22,091 nt of DNA from Larix sibirica (GCA_004151065.3 NWUY0300002068.1:43199-65289); one strand, 5' to 3'. Positions 1 through 11,085 are shown, counted from the stretch's first letter. Notes: generated by a model not told the origin, from the letters alone. Numbers and translations are program-made.

Positions 1-1220
1 CAGAACTTAAAAGTAGAAGGAAGAAACAAGGAGAATGTAGGAAACAATCCCGGACCTCGTTTGGAAACAATAGATAGAGGAAATAATATATACTTGACAA
101 CGCATGTATGTTTCACACGTAGCATAATGAACTACTTAGGGAAATAATATTTGAAATTAAAAATCAAGTCTTATTCTAAGAACGAAATACACCCTTCTCC
201 CTGACGAAGAATGAAACAAGAAATATATTGAAATGACATGATGACACAGGTTGCCCAGAATTTTTAAGGATTAAATTTGATGGATCTAAAAGAATTAGAA
301 CAGGATCAGTTAATTAAATACCCATTAAACTATTTCCATCATAAAACCATGAGATTGAATCAAGAGAAAGATAAACATTGGCAGAACTTTGCTAAAAACC
401 ACGGCAATATAGTTAACTGAGCAAAAACCAAAATTTAATAATAACTTAAACATATTAATATGTCAAGTTTACAATTGGAAAAAGAATCTCTTTGTTTAGG
501 AAACCTGTGTATCGAAATCTTAAATTGAAAGAAATTATGTAATTGTAATCATTAAGACTATTTTTACAGTGATGAACATAAAACGAATTCTGTAATTAAT
601 TAAGCAGACTATTCAAGACTTACTGACTTCTACTCAAGTCCAGACCACAGGTGTGCCAGGGAGATGGTAGCCTCAACCAACCCTGTGTAGAAAGAGAACT
701 CGAAAAGTAAGTTTACACAAATGAGAAATACAATCACCCAAATAACTAAGCAGGGTTGTGGGTTTGAATGATTACCCATGAGAGGAATGAGTACCCACGG
801 TTGTGGGTTTATGCAGAAAACCATAATATTCCTCATGCAAGAAAATTGCAGATAAATGAGTAGAATTACACTCAGCGGAAAATTATTTCCATCACCTGAA
901 CTTGACGCGTTCATAAGTATAAACCCTCTCATCTTAATCATCCCACTGTGAATGAAAGGAATACATGAATTAGGTCGAGAATACCTCAACAAATAGCAAA
1001 GTAAAACAATGAAGCAACAAATATAAATTCAGAAAAATAAAAAATTACTCTACCTTTTGGAAGAATTAGTGAATAACTTGCAGAATGCCGAAATTTAATT
1101 GTGTTTCCGTTGGAGGCATAACCTAAATGCGAATAGTCTACCTTGACCAGGCGCTAAGCTGAGTAATTGCTCAAAATTTGTGGAAAGAAGTAAACTAAGA
1201 AGGACGAGGTCGACCCCGGA
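1..1220. other. Intergenic AT-rich DNA, no gene seen
   Basis: This stretch is AT-rich and I recognise no protein family, RNA gene or transposon terminus in either strand. The longest open frame (630-992, minus) has no recognisable motif and reads like chance. Around 750-812 the phrase 'gttgtgggttt' occurs twice about 50 bp apart, which is a weak local duplication at most. Confidence 0.6.
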
Positions 1221-1385
1221 CCGGATGGAAGAGCTCGAGTTCTCTTTTTCTCGGACCGGATGGAAGAGCTCGAGTTCTCTTTTTCTCCAGAAGAATCGAG
1301 ACTTGAGAGTATTGCAAAAACCAGATGGAAGAGCTCGAGTTCTCTTTTTCTCTAGAAGAATCAAGACTTCAGAGTATTGCAAAAA
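1221..1385. repeat. 65-bp tandem repeat with an extra half unit
   Basis: Two near-identical 65-bp units lie at 1256-1320 and 1321-1385. Each is made of a 32-bp block containing 'ggaagagctcgagttctc' plus a 33-bp block ending 'agagtattgcaaaaa'. A further copy of only the 32-bp block sits at 1221-1252. The units differ at a handful of positions. The repeat keeps several frames open on both strands, which explains the apparent ORFs at 1095-1479. I see no coding signal in it. Confidence 0.85.
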
Positions 1386-3009
1386 CAAAAGGGTAAATGG
1401 TAAACAAAAGCATTCGTACTGTAATCCTGAGATGGTACATGACAGCCTAGTACTTCCGACACTTGGCATGGATGTATAAATGGATCAATCTTCATGGCAT
1501 ATGGCTGCAGGCATAATAGTATAGAAATTATTCCATGCCGTATCAAATTTTGTGGCTTAAGAGGGTTTCCAATTCAATAATCACCGCAATTCCTCGAAAT
1601 CAAAATGAAACGGTAATTATACAGCATTACAGGTTCAGAGATCAAACCATACTGCAGGTTCAGTGCTGCACGACCAAATCCAGGAAGAAGATATGCTAAG
1701 GTAAGCATGCTGTCGGCCCTTCGGATGCTGATAACGAGAAAAACGTCATCTATCCAGATCCAATCAGATGGCAGAAAAAAGATCCATTTAATAAAAAAAA
1801 TTAATACTAAAAACATTCCACTAATTTTTTGTTCATAGTCTCTGCCAAACATTTCATCTCGACACTGGATTAATTGGCCTGCACCAAAACAACATGTCAA
1901 GGACATAATAATATATTCTAGCTTAAATGCTAGGTGTGCTAGCTCAAGTGGTTGAGTACTGTAAGTTATGAACTCACTCCAAAGGGTAAACAGAAAAAGA
2001 TGTAGCAAATTTGACAATAATTGTATTTATATTCAATAGTTCTTTAAATTAGTACATTGCTACATTAAGATGCAAGGTGAGTGTTCTTCATTCATGTGGA
2101 ATTGTAGAGAATTGAAGACCTTAAAAGCCATTTTACAACAACGATATATAAGTGGAGTGTAGACATAGGTAAACACGAATAAGAGCAACAAAACAATTGT
2201 TCTCAAAGGTAGGAAAGGAAAAGTGCTTGTAGAAACATTTGACCATAGAGATTTCCTATTTATCCTACATATAATGTATGTCAGTGCATAAGCATTTAAT
2301 TTGATGTTTTAACCTTTCTTAACCTTTCTTGATGTTCTTGGCAATGGAATGTTTCACATATTGAAAACATGAAAGTTTCCAAATTCCAATTTTAATTCTT
2401 ATGAAGATATATTTTATTGCCATTTTCTTTCTTATGAATGGGTTTGAGAGAACAACAGTGGCTTTGGAAAGCATGAGAAAAAGAGTCATGTTAGGCTATG
2501 CTTGGAAGTAATATTTGAGAAGAGGATTAATATATGACTCTCTTATCACCTTAGGCATTTGATTTGAATTACAAATGAAATATTGATGGATTTATATTAA
2601 TAGTTGTCAAGGTTTATCAATTCCATATATATTTGTTGGAATATTGGTGTTTTTGTACATACAAACATGAAGATGTATTTTCCAAGGAATTGTTACTCTT
2701 TTGTTAAAGTTTTTTACTATTTTCATTTGAAGATACTTCAACGACTATATTTTTAGTGTAGGTTTAATGCTAAGATGTTTCAAGTTTATAGACAAGGTTA
2801 ATAAGAAGTTGTTTTATAAAATTTTATTCAAAGTTTATTTTTATGTTGGTACTTCCTAGCACAATACAAAACGTAAATTTTTTACTTTTTAAATACAAAG
2901 TTTAGATTTCTTCATTGGATTTTCTTTCAAAATTTAACTGTATGTATCTCAAAACTTACATCTCTATAATTTTGCTACATCATTTTCTTTAAATTGAATT
3001 GATCATTAA
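1386..3009. other. Intergenic AT-rich DNA, no gene recognised
   Basis: Apart from the box-A-like stretch at 1940-1956 I find nothing assignable here. The minus-strand open frame 1574-2017 has no recognisable domain. Earlier BiP exons might be expected upstream of the fragment at 3010, but I could not find the ATPase-domain wording that normally precedes it. Confidence 0.5.
1940..1956 (+). other. tRNA box A-like motif, possible SINE remnant
   Basis: The stretch 'tagctcaagtggttgag' fits the RNA polymerase III box A consensus and is typical of the 5' part of tRNA-derived plant SINEs. No convincing box B (GGTTCGANTCC) follows at the usual distance and no tail or target duplication is evident. 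It could be a badly decayed SINE head or chance. Confidence 0.25.
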
Positions 3010-3629
3010 TAGTTAAAAACATTGTTGTTTTTATTTGGGTGGTGACACTTTTGATGTCAACATTTTGACTATTGGTAACATAATTTTTAAGGTTTTGTTT
3101 ACAAACATTGATACCCATATTGGAGGTAATTATTATGAACTCTCTGTTTGGTGATTTTTCATTAGGAATTTGATTACTTGCGTAATGGTGGTTACCATTT
3201 GATGTTTATTGTTGGCTTTTGAGCTTTCAACTTATTGGGATGTCAATTAATATGAAGGTGAGGACTTTGACCAAAGGATTATGGAATATTTCATCAAAAT
3301 GATCAAGAAGAACCACAAAAGGAATATTAGTAAGGACAAAAAAGGGTTGGGAAGACCGAGAAGGGAATGTGAACAAGCTAAAAGAACCCTAAGTAACCAA
3401 CACTAGGTCTGAGTAGAGATTGAGTCTCTCTTTGATGGCATAGAGTTTTATGAGCCTATGAAAAGTGCTTGCTTTGAGGAATTGAACAACGAAATTTTTA
3501 GGAAGACAATGGGTCTCATGAAGAAGGCTATGGATGATGTTCACCTAGACAAGAGTCAAGTTGGATTGATGAGATTTTTCTTGTTGGTTGGAGTACTCGT
3601 ATTCCTAAAGTTCAACGCTTTTTAAAATT
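3010..3629 (+). pseudogene. BiP (ER HSP70) pseudogene fragment, ATPase domain, with intron
   Basis: This is a fragment of the HSP70 ATPase domain that most resembles the ER chaperone BiP. The first exon piece (about 3013-3125) carries 'LGGDTFDVNILTI' (family: LGGGTFDVSIL) and then 'TNIDTHIGG'. The second (3258 to about 3629) carries '[17 protein letters not shown]', '[12 protein letters not shown]', '[14 protein letters not shown]' and '[14 protein letters not shown]'. Between them lies a 132-bp GT-AG intron (3126-3257) that restores the HIGG-EDFDQR junction exactly. The copy is dead: a base is lost before LGGD, stops occur near 3405, and frames shift around 3565-3600. Retention of an intron argues for duplication of genomic DNA, not retroposition. 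Nothing of the protein downstream of 'KVQRFLK' is seen in this orientation. A fragment of the C-terminal part lies inverted at 4395-5075. Confidence 0.9.
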
Positions 3630-4394
3630 AGTAAAACATTGTTACCATGTTTATTTTTCCTAAAACCAATTTGTCCTTTGGAGATCTTACGAGTTCTCTC
3701 AATCCTAGGATTAAATAATTATGTAGCAATGCTCTTTATGAATGCATAACATTCAATCCCACAAAGTGTCCTTTTTCTTCATTACTCATTCTTTTCTAAA
3801 AAACTATGACAAAAATCCATGCAATTTTTATTCTAATTCGACACCCACTACCCTTGAAACTACTCTCTTGTTCTCTATACATTTCCACCTTGCACTCCAT
3901 TAAATAAGTTCAAATAGCACAACATAACAACATAAATTAGCTTAGAATGGAAACAATTATTTATTCTGGCTAGATGGATCCAAAATGGCATATTATTGTA
4001 ATCTTGTTATTGCAAATCCACATACATAAAACAAGGGAGACATTATAATGGAAAATTGCATCAACAAATTGAATATCATATCATTTATAACAAAATAAGT
4101 ATTCACTGAAAGAACAAATCAAGAGATTCATTTCCTTTGAGAACAACAAAGCACCAATAGATGCTAAATGGTAAGCATTGTCTTGATGCCATATTGATCT
4201 TCCTATAAAAATGATTCATTGGTTTGAATATTCAACTGTTAGATTACTCATCCTGTAAAGAATGACATATTGGTGTGGATGTTCAACGGTTACATTACTC
4301 TCACCATATAAAATTAATAAAAGAAGATCATTGTAGCCCATGTCACATCTTTTTCTATTGTTGTCACAAAATTCAACTACTTTTTAAAATCCAT
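3630..4394. other. Spacer between two inverted BiP fragments
   Basis: No gene is recognised. An imperfect duplicated unit of about 50 bp occurs at roughly 4210-4310: 'ttggtttgaatattcaac' and 'ttggtgtggatgttcaac' are each followed by a matching 'ttacattactc'-like segment. The missing BiP part (end of the ATPase domain and start of the substrate-binding domain) is not visible here on either strand. Confidence 0.5.
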
Positions 4395-5075
4395 TTAAAG
4401 TTCCCCATTGGATTCATCATCTTCACTATATCCTCCTAATTGTTGATATAATTTGATCACAATAATGTTGCAAATAGATTCTACTTCCTTGAGCTTCTCC
4501 TTGTAATCTTCCTTGTCGGATGACTGGGTTTCATCTAGCCATTCGACGGCCTCCTTCAATTATGCATCTATTTTCTCCTTGTCATTTGAGTCAATTGTGT
4601 TAGCAAGCTTGTCCTTATCGTTAATTGTTTTTTTCATGTTATAGACATAGATTTCCAAATAGTTCTGGGAATCAATGTGTTTCTTGACCTTTTTGTCGTC
4701 CCTTATGACCTCCTTTGCTTCTTTCAACATTCTATCAATTTAAGCTTGTCTCAATCTTCCTTTGTCATTTGTTATGGTGATATTTCAGATTTTCTAGTGC
4801 CCTTGTCCTTTTCTTTAACATTCAAGATACTGATGGTATCCACTTCAAAAGTGAATTCAATTTGTGGAACTTCCCTGCATACAGATTTCAGTTTCAACTC
4901 TCCAATCCACTCAACTCCATTGACAGAACTACGAAAGCTAGATACATAAATAGAAATATGAATGTGCAAAGAAATAGAACCAAACCTTGGAGACGGAGGA
5001 ATTACAGATATCTCAAATATCCCAAGTTCTCTAAAATATTTTGTTAGCCTTGAAAGACTTGAAAAAGGAAATGTC
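4395..5075 (-). pseudogene. BiP (ER HSP70) pseudogene fragment, C-terminal region, with intron
   Basis: This is the substrate-binding and lid end of a plant BiP. Upstream exon piece (about 5075-4986): 'LTKYFRELGIFEISVIPPSPR', matching the family's [21 protein letters not shown]. A 111-bp GT-AG intron (4985-4875) falls inside the Arg codon. The last exon (4874-4395) contains 'EVPQIEFTFEVD', 'ITITNDKGRL', '[18 protein letters not shown]' and 'KEVESICN', with a stop at 4395-4397. Vertebrate BiP reads differently in the EWL region, so this is plant-type. The last four residues are NGEL where plant BiP has HDEL, so the ER-retrieval signal is altered. One lost base near 4788 shifts the frame after 'KSE', and two sense codons have become TAA in the last exon. 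The piece is nonfunctional. It is genomic, not processed, because the intron is present. Confidence 0.93.
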
Positions 5076-7136
5076 TCAATCAATGGCTGTCCTTATGCTC
5101 ATGCTATCTTCAAAAATGAAATAACACATCAAGGAGTTTTTAGCAGAACGAGATAAATGAAATTAAAAACCAACCTGGATTGATGTAGTTGTTTGTTTGT
5201 TCATATTCCTATAATTTAGAATGTAGTAGTGTACTCTAAATGCCTTGCATATGCATAATGTAAGTTATGCTCTTTCCTCAGTTTCAAATTTGACGAGTAA
5301 TTGTGCACAGATTTATCATGTGACCCGAAAACAGGTTTTTTAGATGGATAAAAGTCTAAAATTTTGAATCTAAGAATTTAATGTTCAGTTGATTATGATA
5401 TTATAGTTTCTTCACTGACTCATATGTATGCCTCCGAATGATATTGTTAACCAACATCCATTGATCAAATCTTGAAAATCTTAAAATCACATGTTTCAAC
5501 CTTTACATTCCTACCATAGATTTAGTGTTGTAGTCTGCAGAACCAATGACATTAAACTATGGAAAACCTTTCAACATTTAATTGTTCTTCTCAATTGAAA
5601 TCCCTTTCTTTGAATCTTGAAATAGAATTAGGCCTATCCCTCCTTATTGGTGATGGTATTTAACAAATTTTATTTGTAATAAATCACAATATAAGATGTT
5701 AAATATCCTCGACACCCACATAAATTTGGAAAAATAAATCTAAAAATATGCCTGTTTAAAATTGAAATAGCAACTTCTTTACTGAGATTTGAGGCTAAAA
5801 ATGGCTTGCTTTGTAGAACATAGATCATTCCAAAGACTTTGTACAACAAGAATTTCCTTGAATTGATCACTAGTGGCATCCTCATGCAATAGTATTAATA
5901 GTATGGGATGACATTGAAACCTTAAAACATTGTCATCTTAGGAGCAACATTGATACTACTGGACAAAACTAAACTCATTCAATACAAACAATGTCCAAGA
6001 AAACAAAGCTCTACCAATCATTCCTAAAAATTAGATATGTCATCATCCCTGCTATGTCATGCTATTACAATCACTAGAAACAATTGCAAATGTATAAAGT
6101 ATCCTCTCTGGAAAGATTGAGAGAAATATCAACTGGTAGTCTCAGTAGTCCAAGCACTGTTACTCATCTTGATTTGGTGTCACCAGCTGCTACAATTTTG
6201 GGTCTACGCATAGGCTCTTTTCACTCCTTAGAAATAAAGTATATTTCTTCTTCTTTCTTAGGTAGGGTTAGGAACTCTCCTAATTTTTTATTCATGGGGA
6301 GATGTCTCATAGAGACACCCCATGGAGGGCCACTATTATATGCTCTTAAGGGTGATGAAAGAGTATCTAAAGGTTGGGATAGGTTTATTGGGTATGGATA
6401 CTTGAAAAAATCGTCCCAAAGGTCTCCCAGGAAATAGATTGACTAGGTGACCCTACACAATTCCTCCACGAAGTAGGGGACATTCATTTGCATGGTTTCC
6501 CTCTGTCTTATATCTCATGCACCATACCTACTCTCTTTTGAACTTAGCCTTGGTAATCTCTTGGGTTTGTTCAGTTAGATTTGCAATCTATCTTTGGAAT
6601 TAGTATCAATTTCTTTTCAGGTGAAGGGTAGGTTAGTGAATCCTTGCCTGGACTACTACTAGATAAGGGAAGGTTACTGTGCCCTTGAAAACCACCCACC
6701 ACAGTAGTAGGGTGGAAAAAATCTTATATTCCCTTCTACTAGATGGAAATACTCTTGTTTAAGTCAATCCAATGCTTTGGGGTATTTTTGTCCTTCCTTC
6801 GTAACTCGGTCTTTTATCAATCCCATGCTTTGGATTCCATTCTAAGAATCATGAAAAAAAAATTACAAAATACAAGTTCGACTTATTTATTCACAAATCA
6901 CTCATTGACAACCTGCTAACTGTTAATATGACTATGACTATTCTCCTCTAAGGGGCATTCTTCCACTTGACCTTCATTCATTGTGTGAACAAGGAAAGGT
7001 AAGGTATTGAGAAAGTGTGTGGTGAAAAAAGAGAGAGAAGTTTCTCAACCTTCCTCGACTTGTCTGGAGTTATCTGTCTCACTATGCGCCTCACTAATTT
7101 TGGCGTATTGAATTGTATCATTTGAAAGGAAACAAC
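5076..7136. other. No recognised gene
   Basis: Over 2 kb with no family I recognise. The longest open frame (6084-6437, plus, 117 codons) starts in AT-rich DNA and shows no motif. The segment 6290-6720 is less AT-rich than its surroundings and could be an old transposon part, but I cannot assign it. The phrase 'caatccaatgctttgg' recurs almost identically about 55 bp later (6768 and 6820). Confidence 0.45.
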
Positions 7137-7501
7137 TTAGTACGATATTGATTTACACATTGCGATGCTTACACCTATTTCCTATCAAATTGATTTTATT
7201 TCACCCCATACAAGAACTTGTATAGAGGAATATTTCCCGCTTATATGCTTTCACCAATTCTTCCATAGCAATTTGGATGCCTGACGTTGCTAGCATTACA
7301 ACTAGTACACCATAGTTGGCCCAACCCAGTCCTCTCGTAATAGGGTTGTCTCCTCACAATTATCCCTTCAACACCAACGATAGATAGGAAACAAAATTTC
7401 TAACAACGTTGCAAACCGAACTCATGTACCGCTTGATTCGATGAAAAAATAAACCCTTGGGACCTTCTTCAACCCTAGGATGTGATGAGTCGACATCGAG
7501 G
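7137..7501 (-). pseudogene. Organellar large-subunit rRNA 3' fragment (probably NUMT)
   Basis: Read on the minus strand this is the 3' end of a bacterial-type 23S/26S rRNA. From the 7501 end it opens with the peptidyl-transferase segment 'acctcgatgtcgactcatca', then 'aggtcccaagggttt', 'gcggtacatgagttcggttt', the sarcin-ricin loop region 'tacgagaggactgggttgg', 'tatggtgtactagttgt', 'gaaagcatataagcggga' and a terminal 'ggtgtaagcatcgcaatgtg ... gtactaag'. The canonical sarcin-ricin run AGTACGAGAGG appears here as ATTACGAGAGG. Wording such as 'actgggttggnccaac' fits plant mitochondrial 26S better than plastid 23S. The terminal helix is contiguous, whereas plastids split it off as 4.5S rRNA. Length is about 365 nt against roughly 410 for the matching bacterial part. 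Scattered substitutions and small deletions show an old nuclear insertion. Confidence 0.88.
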
Positions 7502-8649
7502 TTAATGAAGGGTTTAGTTAATTTAGACTTGTCAANCTATCTTGGACCATCCAGGTGTTGAACATACACCATGTACCCCAAATCTCATGAAGCACCCCCA
7601 AACATGGTGTAAACACTTTCAGAGTAACCTGGAAATCTAACAAAGAGATGGACAAGTAGCATCCCCACTCTTTAGTCCATTTTATTTTGTTTATTGCTTT
7701 AGGGTTTTTGACTCGTCTAGAGGTAGTTGGAGAATATTATCATTTATGCCTCCATATGAGAGATCGAGGATCTCAATCATAAATATTATTATTTTATTTG
7801 AGGAGAGTTTGGGCTCTAAGTCTATATAAGATGAGCCCTACCTATCATGTTGGTCTATGATGTTTTGAAGAATCATTAGTTCTCTTGGTTTCGGCTTGCA
7901 ATGAAAATCTTTTGAATGGCAATGTGACAAGTGAAGTTTCATCTAATATGTGGAGTCCCATCTTCCATTCTTGGCTGATTTAAGCACTGGAAGTTTTACT
8001 TCAAGCTACTGCAATAAAGATCTCAAGTTATGGGGCAGTTTTGTCACTTGGGAAAAGGCTTTGGATGAGGTGCATTTTATCTAAGTCTTTGTTGTTTTTA
8101 CTTCATGGATGAAAAATCTATGTATGTCATTTAATTGAAAGATATGTTAGGGATTTTCAGCCTAAAGCAGGATCACATCTTATTGTTAGTGCATGTTCAT
8201 ATATAGGCATCTTTGGAAGGGCCTAATTCTCTTTTATTTCCAGCAATTTAAATCTGCTGTCATTAGTAATCTTCTGCATGTTATAACAGCAACTATTACT
8301 CCCATTTATCATCCATAATCTACCCTCTTTGTCACTTCATGACTCCATATGCCCTTTGGAATATTTGGCACTAGTCTTGCCCAATCAATCACCACAAAAA
8401 TATACCTCACCAACTCATTAAAAATCTATTTTACTAAAGCAACTCTTCACTTCACCCAATTTGCCAAAGCTTTAATAATCCTATCCCTAGGGGCACGCCT
8501 TTGTACCAGAGAAGAGCCGCTCTTAAATGAGAAGAGGCCTTGTTGAGGTGACTATGACAAGCCTCTTGAGTTATCTTTAGCCTTTGCACCCGATCTTTGG
8601 ACTTTGGGTCTCAAGTGCAAGATTTATCGGTAACAAGTTCAAAGGCTAC
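7502..8649. other. No gene recognised; possible LTR-derived stretch
   Basis: No protein family is recognised. It holds one N (7536). The part 7780-7920 looks like a retrotransposon LTR promoter or leader, because a TATA box in 'gtctatataagatgagccc' is followed by T-rich leader-like sequence, but I could not find both LTR ends. The region 8350-8650 may be the degraded continuation of the minus-strand gag element, without recognisable domains. Confidence 0.4.
7820..7838 (+). promoter_or_regulatory. TATA-box-like sequence, possible LTR promoter
   Basis: The string 'gtctatataagatgagccc' has a good plant TATA box (CTATATAAG) with a leader-like region downstream. This arrangement is common in LTR U3/R regions. 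No coding sequence on the plus strand follows it that I recognise, so it may be a solo or fragmentary LTR, or chance in AT-rich DNA. Confidence 0.3.
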
Positions 8650-9475
8650 CTCTTGTTGACCAATGAACTTCATTTCAATAATTTTTGCCATACTTCTAGC
8701 TTCAACCAAGTTCTCAAGTTTTGATAGCCTTAACTCACTATAGGTTTTAACCCCAAAATATACATTTTTAGTAATTGATCATTAGTAAGGTCAAGAAAGC
8801 TAGTTGCTAGAACTTTCCATTCATGGGTATACTCGTTAAATGTTGCTCTTTGTTGTAAATGGGAAAACTTAGTACATGTGTCATCTTCTTCATTGTTGTG
8901 AAATCACTTAAGAAGATATTCTATGAACATTTGCAAGTTAATGGAGAAACCACTAGTTTTATGAGAGCACCATGCGAGCCAATCGTAACCATCACCTTAT
9001 AAGTATAAGGATGTCATTGATATCTTATCCAATTCTCTAGCAGGTGGGTTCATAACAAAAATACCCTCTATTTTATTAACCCACATGATAGCCTTCCAAT
9101 CGACTAATCCATCATATTTAGGTATCTTGATTTTGATTTTATTTACGGATTCTTCCAATAATTTGCGTTTGGTGGTTTTTGGCTTGGCGGTGGTCTTTGG
9201 TGGACTATGGATTGCACATATAACACATATACCCTCTAAGTTAATTGCTCAATCCTTTCATTATGATCATCAAGTATCTTTGGTGTTTCATCCTTGTCCT
9301 CATTTCCCATTCTCATTAGAGCTTACCATCGTTTTTCAGAATCTTATTTTAACTTATCAATTTTGTTCCCTAATCCCTATTGTCCTTTCTTAAGATTACC
9401 TAAACGATGTCTTAAGCTATTGAGGTGATCTCTACATTGGTTTACCTCTACGTGTAATTCTTCATTGCTATCCAT
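8650..9475 (-). pseudogene. Ty3/gypsy retrotransposon gag remnant
   Basis: On the minus strand, from an ATG at 9475 ('MDSNEELHVEVNQCRDHLNS'), a broken frame leads into the retrotransposon gag domain. Recognisable parts in order are 'IPKYDGLVDWKAIMWVNKIE' (family: P.YDG....W...IE..F), 'GYDWLAWC' (family: A..WW), 'TKFSHLQQRATFNEYTHEWK' (family: F..L.Q..SV..Y...F) and 'LTNDQLLKMYILGLKP'. Capsid-like gag forms the particle in which the element's RNA is reverse-transcribed. Stops interrupt the domain (for example before GDGYDW and in the QRA...N region) and the N-terminal part is frameshifted. No protease, reverse transcriptase or integrase is visible downstream, so this is a truncated, dead copy. 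The exact 3' limit is uncertain. Confidence 0.82.
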
Positions 9476-9612
9476 CTTAGGGTTTTTCCTTTTTCTTTGT
9501 AGATTCCACGTCCCTTTTTTTTCTTATATATAAAGTTTTTATAAGGTGGCTTTAAAAGCCAAAGGTGGAACTTAAATAACATGACTTAAAAATAAACAAG
9601 AGCCACGTGGTG

Positions 9613-9631
9613 GCAATGTCCCCGACATTGC
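9613..9631. other. Perfect 8-bp hairpin beside a G-box palindrome
   Basis: The arms 'gcaatgtc' (9613-9620) and 'gacattgc' (9624-9631) are exact inverted repeats around a CCC loop. Just to the left, 'ccacgtgg' (9603-9610) is another perfect palindrome containing the plant G-box core CACGTG. Both lie upstream of the gag start on the minus strand, where an LTR or leader would be expected. They may be part of that element. Confidence 0.5.
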
Positions 9632-10134
9632 ACATGCTTTGGTTGATGCTACGAAAAAGTAGAAGGAGAATGAAAAGTATTACACAAAGCCAATTACAAT
9701 GAAGACAAGCAAATATAAGGTTGCAACAAAGAAATTCTTATGGCTGTGTTCACGTTATGTTATGCAACTAGAAATTGCATGGAGAAATGGTGAAATAAAA
9801 TTAAACACCTATGGATGTAGTTAAAGTTAAGGAAGGTGTTATGCTACTTATGGATATACACACATTTCCCTAGTAAATTGAAAGGAGATTTATTGTACCT
9901 ATAGGCAATGTATTAGAAAACACATAAAACACATCATTTAACTTTTAGTAAGTTAGAAAAAGATAATTATATTTCACAACACAGGAAAAAATTGAAGAAA
10001 TATGGTCTATTATTTGTGTTTAGAAATTAAGCAACAAGCAATTGAATTTTTATTTTTTTTGTAAAAAGAAGAATTGAAGGTCTTAATATAGTTTCTTGCA
10101 ATTTCTCAATGCTTGAGATTTCCACTATAAATTT
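9632..10134. other. AT-rich spacer, no gene seen
   Basis: No coding or RNA signal is recognised. The segment could include the remains of the LTR of the minus-strand gag element, but I could not identify a primer-binding site or LTR ends. Confidence 0.4.
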
Positions 10135-10328
10135 GTGTTATGTGAATTGTTGAATATAGTTTTCTTGGGTAAGTGATAGAATAATGAATGCTTTGTACAT
10201 CATGTATGGTTGGAAACATGAAAATATTGTGGTGTTATGTGAATTGTCTAATATAGTTTTCTAAGGTAAGTGATAGAATATTGAATGCTTTGTACATCAT
10301 GTGTTGCTGGAAACATGCAAATATTGTG
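10135..10328. repeat. 97-bp tandem duplication
   Basis: Two direct copies, 10135-10231 and 10232-10328, both start 'gtgttatgtgaattgt' and both carry 'aagtgatagaata.tgaatg' and 'ctttgtacatcatgt'. They differ at roughly ten positions and keep the same length, which points to a fairly recent slippage or unequal-exchange event. I see no coding content. Confidence 0.88.
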
Positions 10329-11085
10329 TTAGTTTTCATGAGGTTTTTTTTTCAATGTATATAATTTTTTTTGTTTCACCTTAAAAACAGAAGTCATTGA
10401 TCTCCAATGTTAAATGATTAGACATTATCAGTGATTTACCCAACTATAATTGCATTCTATTCGTCGATCATAGTCATGGTATATTTACTTCATAAAAGGT
10501 TCTCAAAAGAAATATTAGATGCTCACAGGTAGCATACGAAAGAAAAGTGTTTTATTTGCACAAGCATGCAATCTATAATGAGAGCATAGCATATATCTAT
10601 GACAACTCATTAAAATAAAAATAGCAATTTTGCAAGGTGTGGACAGATGAATCATAACTAATTTGTTTCATTTTCAAACATTTTATATATGTTGTGAAAT
10701 AAAAAAAATTCATGCCAACTTCTAGACTGTTAATAAATGCAAGTTACAATATTTTATTACTAGAATGATAATGCTTGTACTTCAATTCATGGAAAAAATA
10801 GTGCAGAAGATGAAAAAAAATTAGCAAGCTAGTATATTGCAACTATTGGCATAGATGCATAGCAAATACTCAATATCTAAGTACATAGATAATTTCCACA
10901 GAATTGGGTCAGCCTTGACATCAAATTGTGACAGTTTCAATGCCAATGATAGGATGGAACAACATATTACATAGAAGTATATATATAATTTCTCATTATT
11001 AATAAAATAGTCATAGAAGAAAGTTATCATGTAATAAAGAATAAGAATGTGCTAACTGAAAGACCATAGATTGTTGCAAATTTGG
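10329..11085. other. AT-rich spacer, no gene seen
   Basis: This is very AT-rich with several short homopolymer runs. The open frame on the minus strand at 10821-11030 has no recognisable motif. Confidence 0.5.

Noticed and set aside
1095-1479. ORFs on both strands over the 65-bp repeat
   Set aside because: Open only because the repeat unit lacks stops in those frames. No conserved protein features.
4677-4949. 90-codon plus-strand ORF
   Set aside because: It is the antisense shadow of the BiP fragment at 4395-5075.
6084-6437. 117-codon plus-strand ORF
   Set aside because: No family resemblance, and it is isolated in AT-rich DNA among pseudogenes. Too weak to call a gene.
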